DNA of 64,000 nucleotides from Collimonas pratensis (GCF_001584185.1 NZ_CP013234.1:1302001-1366000), one strand, 5' to 3'; numbered from the stretch's first letter, positions 53,316 to 62,197 are shown. Numbers and translations are program-made. Notes: generated by a model not told the origin, from the sequence alone.

Positions 53316-53543
53316 TTACCCCTTAGGACCTCGGGGTGCAACAGGTGGAATCATGTCGGCAGCCTGCTCAGGCGAGAGCGTCTGCATATTCGATTTCTTG
53401 TTCTGCTTGGATGGCAGGTTGCTGCCGGTGGTGTAGACATTTTCCTGGTTGGCTGCCGCGGTGTTTTGGTTGGTCTCGGTCGAAGTCATTGCACATGCGG
53501 ATATGAACGGCAGGATTAAAGCGCTGATCAGTAAAGTTTTCAT
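53316..53543 (-). CDS. small lipoprotein of unknown function
   Basis: This 75-residue protein has a signal sequence with a lipobox (LILPFISACA, Cys16 approximately), followed by a Ser/Thr/Asn-rich and Pro-rich tail without recognisable domains. It should be lipidated and face the periplasm. The start at 53543 (MKTLLISALI) is the one that fits a signal peptide; a longer frame to 53603 is unlikely. It separates the TPR gene from the prolyl oligopeptidase and points the other way. Confidence 0.65.
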   Translation of the reverse strand: MKTLLISALILPFISACAMTSTETNQNTAAANQENVYTTGSNLPSKQNKKSNMQTLSPEQAADMIPPVAPRGPKG

Positions 53544-53764
53544 GGCTGGCTTGGTTCGTCTCAAAAGGTTGGATATGGTTGTCTGTTGAATACAGATCGA
53601 CATGTATTACAGTATGTTACATACTAGAACTGCAAGATAGCATAGTTGCTTTTAGAAAAGTTAAAGCAATGTAAAAAAAATCACCGCCCGCTTATCCGCG
53701 CGCGCCTGATGACAGCATGATTCTTTGCTGACCTGATTTCACCCCAAATCACAACGGACAAAAC

Positions 53765-55951
53765 ATGTATCTCAAACACGCACTTGCCTTATCCGTCATC
53801 CTTGGCAGCGGCGCCAGCATCGCCCAGCAATGCCCGGCCGCCAGCCAGACCCTCAGCTACCCCGCAAGCAAGAAAGTCGACCAGACCGACGATTATCACG
53901 GCGTCAAGGTGGCCGACCCCTACCGCTGGCTGGAAAACGCCAACGGCGATGACACCAAGGCCTGGATCGAGGCGCAGAACAAGCTGACGCAAGGCTATCT
54001 GGAGACGATTCCGGCACGTACGGCGATCCGCGACAGACTCACCAAGCTGTGGAACTATGAACGTTTCAGCGTACCCTTCAAAGAGGGCGGCCGCTATTTC
54101 TACAGCCGTAACGACGGGCTGCAAAACCAGGCCGTGCTGTATACCGTCAAGCACCTCAACGATGCGCCGCGCCTGCTGCTGGATCCCAACACGCTGGCCG
54201 CGGACGGCACGGTAGCGTTGGCGGGTATTGCCGTCAGCCCGGACGGCAAGTATCTGGCCTACGGTACCGCGGCTTCCGGTTCCGACTGGAACGAGTGGAA
54301 GGTGCGCGACATCGAGAGCGGCAAGGACACTGCCGACCATCTGCAATGGGTGAAATTTTCAGGCGCCTCCTGGGCCCACGACAGCTCGGGATTTTTCTAT
54401 AGTCGCTACGACGCGCCGAAAGAAGCGACCAAGCTGGCCGACGTCAATTATTTCCAGAAACTGTATTTCCATAAAATGGGCACGCCGCAATCCGACGATG
54501 TCCTGGTCTACGACCGTCCGGACCAGAAAGAATGGGGCTTCGTCGGCCACGTCACCGACGACGGCAAGTACCTGATCGTCAGCATTTCGCAAGGCACCGA
54601 GCAAAAGAACCGGGTCTACTACAAGGACCTGGGCAAGAAGGATGCCGCCATGCAGCCGCTGCTCGACGATTTTGACGCCTCTTACGATTTCATCGATAAC
54701 GATGGCCCGGTGTTCTACTTCAACTCAAACAAGGATGCGCCGAAGGGCAGCATCATCGCGATAGACACGCGCCAGCCGCAAGCCGCGAAGTGGAAAATGA
54801 TCGTGCCGGAAGCGCAAGAGACCTTGCAGGGCGCGAATGTGGTCGACCAGCGCCTGGTGCTTGATTATCTGAAAGACGCGCGTAGCCAGATCAAGGTATA
54901 TACACTGAACGGCAAGCTGGTGCGCGAAGTGGCCTTGCCCGGCATCGGTTCCGCCAGTGGTTTCGGCGGCAAGCGCAGCGACAAGGAAACCTTCTATTCA
55001 TTTACCGGCTTTACCACGCCGGCCGCCATCTATCGCTATGACGTCGCAACTGGCAAGAGCAGCTTGTACCGCCAGCCGAAAGTCGATTTCGACCCAAGCG
55101 CTTTTGAAACGCGCCAAGTGTTCTACAGCAGCAAGGATGGCACCAAGGTGCCGATGTTCATCGTCTCGAAAAAGGGCATCAAGCTCGATGGCAGCAACCC
55201 GACCTATCTGTATGGTTACGGCGGCTTCAATATTTCCCTGACGCCGGCATTCTCGGTGGCCAACCTGGCCTGGATGGAAATGGGCGGCGTCTACGCCTTG
55301 CCGAACCTGCGCGGCGGTGGCGAATACGGCAAAGCCTGGCATGAAGCCGGCACCAAGCTGCACAAGCAGAATGTGTTCGATGACTTCATCGGCGCAGCGC
55401 AGTGGCTGATCGCCAACAAGTACACCTCGCCGCAAAAACTGGCGATCGGCGGCGGCAGCAACGGCGGCTTGCTGGTGGGCGCCACCATGGTGCAGCGGCC
55501 GGACTTGTTTGCAGCGGCGATTCCACAAGTCGGCGTGATGGATATGCTGCGCTTCCATAAATTCACCATCGGCTGGGGCTGGACTTCCGATTACGGTTCT
55601 TCCGACAATGCCGACGAATTCAAGGCGCTGTACGCGTATTCGCCTTTGCATAACCTGAAGCCTGGCACCTGCTACCCGGCCACCCTGGTGACTACCGCCG
55701 ATCACGACGATCGCGTGGTGCCGGCGCACAGCTTCAAGTTTGTGGCAACCGAACAGGCCGACCAGGCCGGCGCGGCGCCGGTGCTGATACGGATCGATAC
55801 CAAGGCAGGGCACGGCGCCGGCAAGCCGACCTCGAAGCAGATCGAAGAAGTGGCTGACCGCTGGGGATTCCTGACCAAGGTGCTGGGCATGCAGGTGGCG
55901 CCGGATGGCGCAGCAGTTGCCGGTGACGTGGCAAAGCCAGTCGCAAATTAA
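53765..55951 (+). CDS. prolyl oligopeptidase, secreted
   Basis: This 728-residue S9A peptidase cleaves peptides after proline. A signal peptide is present (LALSVILGSGASIAQ), placing it in the periplasm. A seven-bladed propeller (about residues 100-450) precedes the hydrolase domain with its triad: Ser565 in GGGSNGGLLV, Asp648 in ADHDDRVVPAHS and His683 in TKAGHGAGKP. Overall order and lengths match the family. It lies close to the tonB/exb/TPR genes and, with the M3 peptidase, could degrade peptides that enter through the receptor. Linkage is by position only; it has its own upstream region (53544-53764). Confidence 0.93.
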   Translation: MYLKHALALSVILGSGASIAQQCPAASQTLSYPASKKVDQTDDYHGVKVADPYRWLENANGDDTKAWIEAQNKLTQGYLETIPARTAIRDRLTKLWNYERFSVPFKEGGRYFYSRNDGLQNQAVLYTVKHLNDAPRLLLDPNTLAADGTVALAGIAVSPDGKYLAYGTAASGSDWNEWKVRDIESGKDTADHLQWVKFSGASWAHDSSGFFYSRYDAPKEATKLADVNYFQKLYFHKMGTPQSDDVLVYDRPDQKEWGFVGHVTDDGKYLIVSISQGTEQKNRVYYKDLGKKDAAMQPLLDDFDASYDFIDNDGPVFYFNSNKDAPKGSIIAIDTRQPQAAKWKMIVPEAQETLQGANVVDQRLVLDYLKDARSQIKVYTLNGKLVREVALPGIGSASGFGGKRSDKETFYSFTGFTTPAAIYRYDVATGKSSLYRQPKVDFDPSAFETRQVFYSSKDGTKVPMFIVSKKGIKLDGSNPTYLYGYGGFNISLTPAFSVANLAWMEMGGVYALPNLRGGGEYGKAWHEAGTKLHKQNVFDDFIGAAQWLIANKYTSPQKLAIGGGSNGGLLVGATMVQRPDLFAAAIPQVGVMDMLRFHKFTIGWGWTSDYGSSDNADEFKALYAYSPLHNLKPGTCYPATLVTTADHDDRVVPAHSFKFVATEQADQAGAAPVLIRIDTKAGHGAGKPTSKQIEEVADRWGFLTKVLGMQVAPDGAAVAGDVAKPVAN

Positions 55952-55973
55952 CCCCTGGCTTTAGTAGTTCAAA

Positions 55974-56010
55974 AAAAATCCAGCGGGTCTTCAAGACCGC
56001 TGGATTTTTA
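55974..56010. terminator. bidirectional intrinsic terminator
   Basis: AATCCAGCG...GTCTT pairs with AAGAC...CGCTGGATT (one bulged G), flanked by an A-run on the left and a T-run on the right. It terminates the oligopeptidase (plus) and can serve the Crp/Fnr-type gene (minus). Confidence 0.9.
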
Positions 56011-56059
56011 TTATCCTGTTTTTTCTCAGGCGCACGTCTTTTGCTTATGCGCCTGCTTG

Positions 56060-56926
56060 TCACGACGCTTTTTTCTCCACCGGCATCGCATGGCATTCAT
56101 GCTTGAGATCGTGATAGCACTCGCAGGCCCTGGCTTCCAGGCCGTCGCGGTCTAGCACCGTCAGGTGTCCGCGCGCATACTGGATCAATCCTTCTTCCTG
56201 CAGCTTGCCGGCGGCTTCCGCCACCGATTCGCGGCGCACCCCAAGCATGGCGGCAATCGCGCTCTGGGTCACGCTGATTTCATTGTCCGGCAGGCGATCC
56301 AGCGTCAGCAGCAGGCTGCGGCACAGTTGCTGCGGCACGCTGTGATGGCGGTTGCAGACGGCGGTTTGCGACATCTGCGTAATCAAGGCCTGGGTATAGC
56401 GCAGCAGCTGTTGCTGCAGGGCGCCGCCGCGGGCAAATTCTTCCAGCAGGATGCTGGCCTTGAGGCGGAAGCCGTAGCCGGCGCTCTTGACCGTCGCCCG
56501 GTTCAGGCTCTTGCCGCCGCCCATGAACAAGGTGATGCCTAGCACACCCTCGTTACCGATGACCGCGGTTTCTGCGGAGCTGCCGTCCTTCATGTCGTGC
56601 AATAAAGAAACGATGCAGCTGGTGACGAAATAGATATGCCGGATCGGGCTGTCCGCTTCACAGACGGTCATGCCGAAAGGCATGGCGACAAATTCGAGAT
56701 GCGGCTGCAGGCGCTTGAAGTCTTCGCCTGGCAGGGATGCAAGGATGTGGTTTTGCAGTGGGTTGTGGCCGTACAGGCCGGCAATGCGGAGCGAAGTCAT
56801 GTTTTGTGCGCCGAGCTGGATAAAATCGCTCTTGCCAGCGCCGGGCAGGGCCGCCAATACTACGGCCTTCTTGTTCGCTGCGGTTTTTGCACTGCTGTTG
56901 CTGCAACCATTCAATACGTAAGCCAT
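56060..56926 (-). CDS. Crp/Fnr-family transcriptional regulator
   Basis: This 288-residue regulator has a cyclic-nucleotide-type beta-roll (HLEFVAMPFGMTVCEADSPIRHIYFV, from about residue 75) and a Crp winged helix near the C-terminus (EISVTQSAIAAMLGVRRESVAEAAGKLQEEGLI). The N-terminal Fnr-type cluster Cys pattern is absent, although the last residues contain a Cys-His group (ACECYHDLKHECH). It starts with a 42-residue extension including LPGAGKSDF. The ATG at 56926 has AAGGAGA eight bases upstream; ATG 56800 would give a more typical length. Confidence 0.85.
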   Translation of the reverse strand: MAYVLNGCSNSSAKTAANKKAVVLAALPGAGKSDFIQLGAQNMTSLRIAGLYGHNPLQNHILASLPGEDFKRLQPHLEFVAMPFGMTVCEADSPIRHIYFVTSCIVSLLHDMKDGSSAETAVIGNEGVLGITLFMGGGKSLNRATVKSAGYGFRLKASILLEEFARGGALQQQLLRYTQALITQMSQTAVCNRHHSVPQQLCRSLLLTLDRLPDNEISVTQSAIAAMLGVRRESVAEAAGKLQEEGLIQYARGHLTVLDRDGLEARACECYHDLKHECHAMPVEKKAS

Positions 56927-57123
56927 CGCCGTCTCCTTCGAGGGGTGGTAGTTCTGTGCATTGATGGTGACAGTTGCAGGGAAGTTGAGGAATCGGCGGA
57001 TTACCTGTTCTGTTGTAGGACTTCACTGACACGATTGCCAGCTTTCTGAGCGGGCGTGCAGTCTCGACATGCTATAAGAGCAATGGTTGTCGGCCAGCAT
57101 GCTGCTTGCTGGCAGGATGAGGC

Positions 57124-57147
57124 GATGGCCACCGGGCGGTGGCCATC
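57124..57147 (-). terminator. hairpin downstream of the small lipoprotein gene
   Basis: GATGGCCACC pairs with GGTGGCCATC around GGGC, 12 bases after the lipoprotein stop on the minus strand. No T-run follows, so terminator function is tentative. Confidence 0.45.
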
Positions 57148-57158
57148 TTGTCTGTTAC

Positions 57159-57368
57159 CTAGCTGCCGGAGCTGCTGGCGCCGCTAGCGGCAGGCGCGGC
57201 GGCATCTGGGGTGGATGGTGCAGGAGCCGGCGCCGGGGTCGGTGCGGGCGCCATGGCAGGAGGCGCTGCTTGCTGTGCGGCAGGCGCATTCGCGTCATCG
57301 GCTTTTTTACATCCGGCGACCGCGATCATTGCAAATGCTGTAACCATCAAAGTATGTTTGAGTTGCAT
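57159..57368 (-). CDS. small Ala/Pro-rich lipoprotein
   Basis: This 69-residue protein has a signal sequence with a lipobox (AMIAVAGCKK, Cys about residue 20). The tail is made almost entirely of Ala, Pro and Ser (APTPAPAPAPSTPDA). No domain is recognisable; such proteins are common cell-envelope lipoproteins of unknown role. The ATG at 57368 (MQLKHTLMV) fits the signal sequence, with a longer frame from 57386 possible. Confidence 0.65.
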   Translation of the reverse strand: MQLKHTLMVTAFAMIAVAGCKKADDANAPAAQQAAPPAMAPAPTPAPAPAPSTPDAAAPAASGASSSGS

Positions 57369-57753
57369 GTTTTCTCCATGAGACAACGAGGCATGTCAAA
57401 ACCGCAGCTGTCAAAAAATAAAAAATGAATTGCTGACGGTTTTATTTTTGTTCAAAAAAACCAGAATGTAAAGTTGTAATCGGCAATCGGCCGCTGCCGA
57501 ATTTTCAACACCGGTCTGCAAACCCTTGTACAGCGCGGTTATCACGCGCTTTTCAAGAAGCCGCCCTTAAGTGGCTTAGCGCACAAAACCGATCTCGATT
57601 TGCCGTTAACCTTGAATCGTGTTGATGCGGAAGCCCTGTCGGGCAATTCGCATTCATTCAATGATGAACCCAGCTGCGATGTGCAGGTCCGGCAGTTTTC
57701 ATGCTGGTTCGGGATCATGTCCGCTGGGCCATTCCAACTAGAAAGGATCTGTC
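57369..57753. other. intergenic stretch, no gene seen
   Basis: This gap of about 385 bases holds an AT-rich part (57415-57480) upstream of the minus-strand lipoprotein and a GC-richer part before the plus-strand secreted protein. I find no supportable gene or repeat. Both neighbouring genes are likely to have their promoters here. GAAAGGATC lies just upstream of the ATG at 57754. Confidence 0.5.
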
Positions 57754-58092
57754 ATGAAACCCATTTACACGATGATCTTCGCCGCTGCGGCATTGGCCGC
57801 TGCCGGCGCTGCCCAGGCCCAGACAGCGGCCGCCGCCGATGGCGACGCCAATACCGGCCAGGTGATGATGGTACCCATCCCTGGCACCAATCCGGCAGCG
57901 CAGTCAGACCCGCTGGTGCAAAAGCGCCAGGCGGACGCCGACGCCAAGGCTCAATACAAGGCGCGCAAGAAAGCGGCGAACACGGAAATGAAGGTAGAAA
58001 AAGCGGAAGCCAAAGCCGACATGAAACAACAGAAGGTCGATGCAAAAGACAAGCGCGACAAGGCGATGTCCAACGATGCCGCCTCGCAGTAA
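57754..58092 (+). CDS. small secreted Lys/Ala-rich protein of unknown function
   Basis: This 112-residue protein has a signal peptide (MKPIYTMIFAAAALAAAGAAQAQ), a polar middle and a C-terminal third with repeating charged heptad-like segments (KKAANTEMKVEKAEAKADMKQQ), suggesting one amphipathic helix. It resembles short periplasmic proteins seen in related bacteria but has no family I can name. GAAAGGATC lies before the start. Confidence 0.65.
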   Translation: MKPIYTMIFAAAALAAAGAAQAQTAAAADGDANTGQVMMVPIPGTNPAAQSDPLVQKRQADADAKAQYKARKKAANTEMKVEKAEAKADMKQQKVDAKDKRDKAMSNDAASQ

Positions 58093-58212
58093 ACATCTGG
58101 CGCGCCTGCCCGGGCTTGAAACGGGCAGGCGCTCCGTTTCGGAACTCTATAGCCGACACTAGCGCAAAGCAGCGCATGACATTAAGATGCGGACATCTCA
58201 AAGGAATCGTCC

Positions 58213-58937
58213 ATGCCGCATCCTACCCCTTCCGCAAGTTTCGCCGCCGGCGCCCGCGACAGCCTGCCCATGCTGGTGGGCGCGGCGCCGTTCGGCGTGA
58301 TCTTTGGCGCCCTGATTGCCGCCGGTCCGCTGGTGGCCTGGCAGGGCCAGTTCATGTCGCTAAGCGTGTTTGCCGGCCCAGCCAGTTCATTGCGGTGGGC
58401 CTGGCAGCCGCGCAGACCGGGATCCTGGTGATCTGGATGGCGACCTTCATCGTCAACCTGCGCCACATGCTGTATGCGGCCACCTTGCTGCCCTACGTCA
58501 GCCATTTGCCGGCGCGCTGGCGCGGCCTGCTTGGTTTCCTGCTGACCGACGAGACCTTCGCTGTCGCCAATGCCTACTACCACAAGCACGGACAGACGCC
58601 GCTGGGGCACTGGTATTTCCTCGGCTCGGGCCTGGCCATGTACGTCAACTGGCAGCTGTGGACATTGATTGGCTTATTGTTCGGCGAAGCCTTTCCGCAA
58701 TTGCAGACCTTGGGCCTGGATTTCGCCATGGTGGCAACCTTCATCGCCATCGTGGTGCCGCAGCTATTCCGCTTTCCGCAGCTGGCGGCGGCAATTGCTG
58801 CCGGCGCTTTCGCCTGGTTCCTGCGCGACCTGCCATACAAGCTCGGTTTGCTGGCCGCCATCCTGGCCGGCGTCGGCGTCGGCTTGGGGATCTCGCACTG
58901 GCAAGCGCGCAGCCGCGCGGCAAGGGGAAAAGCATGA
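58213..58937 (+). pseudogene. azlC: AzlC-family branched-chain amino acid exporter subunit, frameshifted
   Basis: ATG 58213 opens an AzlC protein (FAAGARDSLPMLVGAAPFGVIFGAL, then FMSLSVFAGPA) that goes out of frame at about 58384 and stops at 58431. The remainder (QFIAVGLAAAQTGILVIWMATFIVNLRHMLYAATLL and so on) continues in the next frame to a TGA at 58935. Adding one C at GCCAG (GCCCAG) gives VFAGPAQFIAVGL, as the family requires, and a 241-residue protein. The deletion would remove most membrane helices. AzlC pairs with AzlD, which overlaps its end by ATGA. Confidence 0.88.
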
Positions 58938-59260
58938 TGTACACATTGATGATCGTCGGCATGGCGCTGATCACGGTCTTTATCAAGGCGGCGATTTTCA
59001 TGCTGGGCGAGCGCGCTGCTTTTCCGGTCTGGTTGAAAGAGGCACTGGCCTTTGTGCCGGTCACCGTGCTGACGGCGATCATCGTACCGATGGTGCTGGC
59101 GCCGCACGGCCAGGGCATCGAGCTGAGCTGGCGCAATCCGCAGCTGATTGCAGCCTGCGCGGCAGTGCTGGTGTGCGCCGCCACGCGCCGCCAGCTGCTG
59201 ACGATCATGGTCGGGCTGGCGGTGTTCTTTGCCTGGCAGTTTGGCGTGCTGGGAAAGTAA
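58934..59260 (+). CDS. azlD: AzlD-family branched-chain amino acid transport subunit
   Basis: This 108-residue protein has three to four membrane helices of the AzlD family (LMIVGMALITVFIKAAIFMLG, LAFVPVTVLTAIIVPMVL, LLTIMVGLAVFFAWQFG). AzlC and AzlD together export branched-chain amino acids or their analogues. Its ATG overlaps the azlC TGA (ATGA), so translation is normally coupled to azlC. With azlC frameshifted, that coupling would be lost. The gene itself looks intact. Confidence 0.88.
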   Translation: MMYTLMIVGMALITVFIKAAIFMLGERAAFPVWLKEALAFVPVTVLTAIIVPMVLAPHGQGIELSWRNPQLIAACAAVLVCAATRRQLLTIMVGLAVFFAWQFGVLGK

Positions 59261-59266
59261 GGCTGT

Positions 59267-60205
59267 TCAAGCTGCGATGGTAGTCACCGGCGGCTTCTGC
59301 AGTTTCCCCACCATGCCGGGAATCTCGGCTACCAGCGCGTCGATGGCAACCCTGGTTTTGGTCGGCAGATAGCGTGACTGCGGCCAGACCAGGTAAATTT
59401 CGGTAGGCAGCACGCTCTCGCTATCCATCACCAGGGTCAGCTCGCCGGCGCGCGAGTGCTTCGACATCAGCCAGCACGGTAGCCAGGCCAGGCCGGCGCC
59501 CGCTACGGCAGCATCGGCGATGGCCTGCAAATCATCGAACACCAGGCGGATATCCACCTGCGGCTTGTGCACCTCGCCGCTGCTGTCGCGTACGCGCCAA
59601 GGTTCCAGCCGGCCCGCGCGGCCATAGGCGATGCCGACATGTGTGCTCATCCCGGCAATGTCGGCCGGGGTGCCGTACTTGGTCAGGTAGGATGGCGCCG
59701 CGCAGATGGCCATGTCCTGCGTCGCCAGGCGCCGCGCCACCAGGGTTGTGCTGTCGGGCAGGCTACCGCTGCGGATCGCCAGATCGAATTTCTCTTCGAC
59801 CAGATCTACCACCTGATCGCTGAAGGACATTTCAATCGTCATGCGTGGATGCTGACGCGCCAGCGCCAGCAATACCGGCGCCACGCAATGGCGGCCAAAC
59901 AGCACCGGCACGCTGACGCGCAGCCGGCCAATGGCTTCGCTCTTGCCGCTGTCGAGCGCCGAGACGCCGGCATCCAGTTCGGCCAGCGCGCGCACGCAGC
60001 GTTCGTAATAAGCCTGGCCGTCTTCGGTCAGGCTCTGGCTGCGCGTGGTGCGTTGGAACAGGCGCACGCCCAAGCGCTGCTCAAGCCGGGCAATGCTTTT
60101 CCCCACGGCCGAACGGGTCAGCCGCATGCGCTGCGCCGCCACCGCAAAACTGCCGGCTTCGACGGCCTCCACGAAAGCGCTGATGCCATGCAAGCGATCA
60201 CTCAT
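59267..60205 (-). CDS. LysR-family transcriptional regulator
   Basis: This 312-residue regulator has the LysR winged helix (LHGISAFVEAVEAGSFAVAAQRMRLTRSAVGKSIARLEQRLGVRLF) and the effector domain. It is divergent from the oxidoreductase gene at 60354 across 148 bases, the likely target. Its 3' end is 6 bases from azlD in the opposite direction. The start at 60205 gives the family length. Confidence 0.92.
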   Translation of the reverse strand: MSDRLHGISAFVEAVEAGSFAVAAQRMRLTRSAVGKSIARLEQRLGVRLFQRTTRSQSLTEDGQAYYERCVRALAELDAGVSALDSGKSEAIGRLRVSVPVLFGRHCVAPVLLALARQHPRMTIEMSFSDQVVDLVEEKFDLAIRSGSLPDSTTLVARRLATQDMAICAAPSYLTKYGTPADIAGMSTHVGIAYGRAGRLEPWRVRDSSGEVHKPQVDIRLVFDDLQAIADAAVAGAGLAWLPCWLMSKHSRAGELTLVMDSESVLPTEIYLVWPQSRYLPTKTRVAIDALVAEIPGMVGKLQKPPVTTIAA

Positions 60206-60353
60206 TGAGTGTATCCATATGGGCTACATACATAGTAAAAAATGACATCACTGGAGAATAATTAGCTTCTATATGATAACAGGCAATCCCTGAGCAAGTG
60301 TTGCCGCAGCAACTGCCAGGTCCCGTATCGTATGAACCCAACAGGAGAATTCC

Positions 60354-61370
60354 ATGCAAGCTTATCAAATTCAATCAGGACAAAAGATCGCAGGACTGGA
60401 GCGGGTCCAGCGTCAAAGTGTGCCGCTTGCCGCGCATGAGGTCAGGGTGCGGGTGCATGCGGTGTCGCTCAACTATCGCGATCTGATGATCGCCAATGGC
60501 AGCTACCTGAGTACCGGGGACGGTCCGGTCATTCCGGCTTCTGACGGCGCTGGCGAAGTGATCGAGGTGGGCGCCGGCGTAACCCGCCTGCGCCTCGGCG
60601 ATCGTGTCGCCGCCTCTTTTTTCCCGGACTGGATCAATGATGCGCCGACGCCGCAGGTTACCAGCCGGGCGCTGGGTGCCGTCACCAACGGCATGCTGGC
60701 CGAAGAAGTGGTGCTGCACGAGCAGGCCTGGGTGACGATTCCGGCGCATATGGATTATGTGGAAGCTTCCACGCTGCCATGCGCCGGCGTGACAGCATGG
60801 AACAGCTTGTTTGTCGAAGGCGGCTTGCGCGCGGGCGACAGCGTGCTGCTGCTGGGCACCGGCGGCGTTTCCGTCTGGGCTCTGCAAATTGCCAAAGCGG
60901 CCGGCCTGCGCGCCATCATTACTTCTTCCAGTGATGAAAAACTGGAACGCGCCCGCGCGCTAGGCGCCAGCGCCGCTATCAACTACAACAGCACGCCTGA
61001 GTGGCAGGATGAGGTTCTGCGCCTGACGGCTGGCCGCGGCGTCGACCTGGTGCTGGAAGTCGGCGGCCAAGGGACGCTGTCGCGCTCCATCCGCAGCGCC
61101 AGGATGGGTGGCACGATTGCCGTCATCGGTGGCGTCAGCGGCTTCGGCGGCGAGCTCGATGCCTTTGCGCTGATCGGCGGCGCCAAGCGCTTGTCTGGCA
61201 TATTTGTGGGAAGCCGCAGCATGCTGGAAGACCTGAGCCGCTTCACCGAACTGACGGCGCTGCGGCCGGTGGTGGATCGCGTATTTCCCTTCGCGCAGGC
61301 GCGTGAAGCTTATGCGCACCTGGAGCGGGCCGGCCATTTTGGCAAGGTAGTGATTGAAGTCGCCAGCTAA
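60354..61370 (+). CDS. NAD(P)-dependent medium-chain alcohol dehydrogenase, zinc-free quinone-oxidoreductase type
   Basis: This 338-residue protein has the GroES-like N-terminal domain (NYRDLMIANGSYLSTGDGPVIPASDGAGEV) and a Rossmann domain (VLLLGTGGVSVWALQIAKAAG). The structural-zinc Cys cluster of classical zinc alcohol dehydrogenases is missing, so it fits the quinone-oxidoreductase branch. The substrate is unknown. AGGAGAATTCC precedes the ATG at 60354. It is divergent from a LysR regulator that probably controls it. Confidence 0.9.
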   Translation: MQAYQIQSGQKIAGLERVQRQSVPLAAHEVRVRVHAVSLNYRDLMIANGSYLSTGDGPVIPASDGAGEVIEVGAGVTRLRLGDRVAASFFPDWINDAPTPQVTSRALGAVTNGMLAEEVVLHEQAWVTIPAHMDYVEASTLPCAGVTAWNSLFVEGGLRAGDSVLLLGTGGVSVWALQIAKAAGLRAIITSSSDEKLERARALGASAAINYNSTPEWQDEVLRLTAGRGVDLVLEVGGQGTLSRSIRSARMGGTIAVIGGVSGFGGELDAFALIGGAKRLSGIFVGSRSMLEDLSRFTELTALRPVVDRVFPFAQAREAYAHLERAGHFGKVVIEVAS

Positions 61371-61397
61371 GCAGGCGGGGCGTTTTATCAACCGCCG

Positions 61398-61425
61398 GCA
61401 GGGCGAGGCGATCGCATCGCCCTGC
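61398..61425. terminator. hairpin between convergent genes
   Basis: GCAGGGCGA (61398-61406) pairs perfectly with TCGCCCTGC (61417-61425) between the stop codons of the oxidoreductase and the phosphoesterase. It has no T-run and may act as a shared weak terminator. Confidence 0.45.
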
Positions 61426-61435
61426 GGGCAGCGGC

Positions 61436-62197
61436 TTAGATCGTGATCAGTAGATCAGGATCAAACAGCTGGTTTTCCTGCTTGCCGGCGCGCGCATAGC
61501 CGCGCGGATTGCAGACCACGCGCGTGGCGCCGATGCGATAGTCGAAGCTGTCGTGCAGATGGCCGTGCAGCCAGAGGGTGGGCTGCCATTGCAGGATGCG
61601 CTGTTCCAGATCGGAGACGAAGCAGGCGTTCAGCGGCGAGCCGGCAAAGCGCGTATGCACGCTGCGCGGGCTGGGCGCGTGGTGGCTGATCACGACAGTG
61701 GGGCCGTCGTGCGGCTGCGCAAATTGCTGTTCCAGCCAGGCCACGCTGTCGTCGAACAGACGTTGCGAGTGTGCCGGCGTGAACAACTCAGGGGAATCGG
61801 ATGCCACGCGTATCCGCGAAAAATCCCTGACCAGTTCCACGGCCTGTTGCAGGCCAAGCTGGCGTTGTTCTTCATTGCTGAAGAATCTGAAATCGGTCCA
61901 GAGCGTACAGCCCAGAAACCGTACGCCGTCCAATATGATGCTCTGTTTGTGCAGCACATGCAGGTTGCTGCCTTCAGCTGCAATCCGCAGCTCGGCGACG
62001 GTGCCGTCCAGGTCGCGTCCGTAGAATTCATGGTTGCCGGCTACAAAAAGTGTCGGCACGGTGAATTGCCTGGCCCACGCGATCGCTTCCGCCGGCCGCC
62101 AGATATCGCCGGCCAGCACCACCACGTCGGCGCCGGTCTGCGGCGGCGCCATGGGGTGAACCGATAAATGCAGGTCTGACAGCAATGAAATTTTCAT
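61436..62197 (-). CDS. calcineurin-like metallophosphoesterase
   Basis: This 253-residue protein has all five metal-binding motifs of the metallophosphoesterase superfamily: LSDLHLS near residue 6, LAGDIWRP, AGNHEFYG, ISHHAPSP and HGHLHDSFDY. The active site would hold two metals. Its substrate could be a phosphodiester such as cyclic AMP or a nucleotide; nothing nearby identifies it. It sits between convergent genes and is not in an operon. Confidence 0.92.
   Translation of the reverse strand: MKISLLSDLHLSVHPMAPPQTGADVVVLAGDIWRPAEAIAWARQFTVPTLFVAGNHEFYGRDLDGTVAELRIAAEGSNLHVLHKQSIILDGVRFLGCTLWTDFRFFSNEEQRQLGLQQAVELVRDFSRIRVASDSPELFTPAHSQRLFDDSVAWLEQQFAQPHDGPTVVISHHAPSPRSVHTRFAGSPLNACFVSDLEQRILQWQPTLWLHGHLHDSFDYRIGATRVVCNPRGYARAGKQENQLFDPDLLITI

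Noticed and set aside
57600..58212. A plus-strand frame running into azlC from 57600
   Set aside because: Only its last part (from about 58384) resembles AzlC; the upstream residues read over the secreted-protein gene in a different frame.
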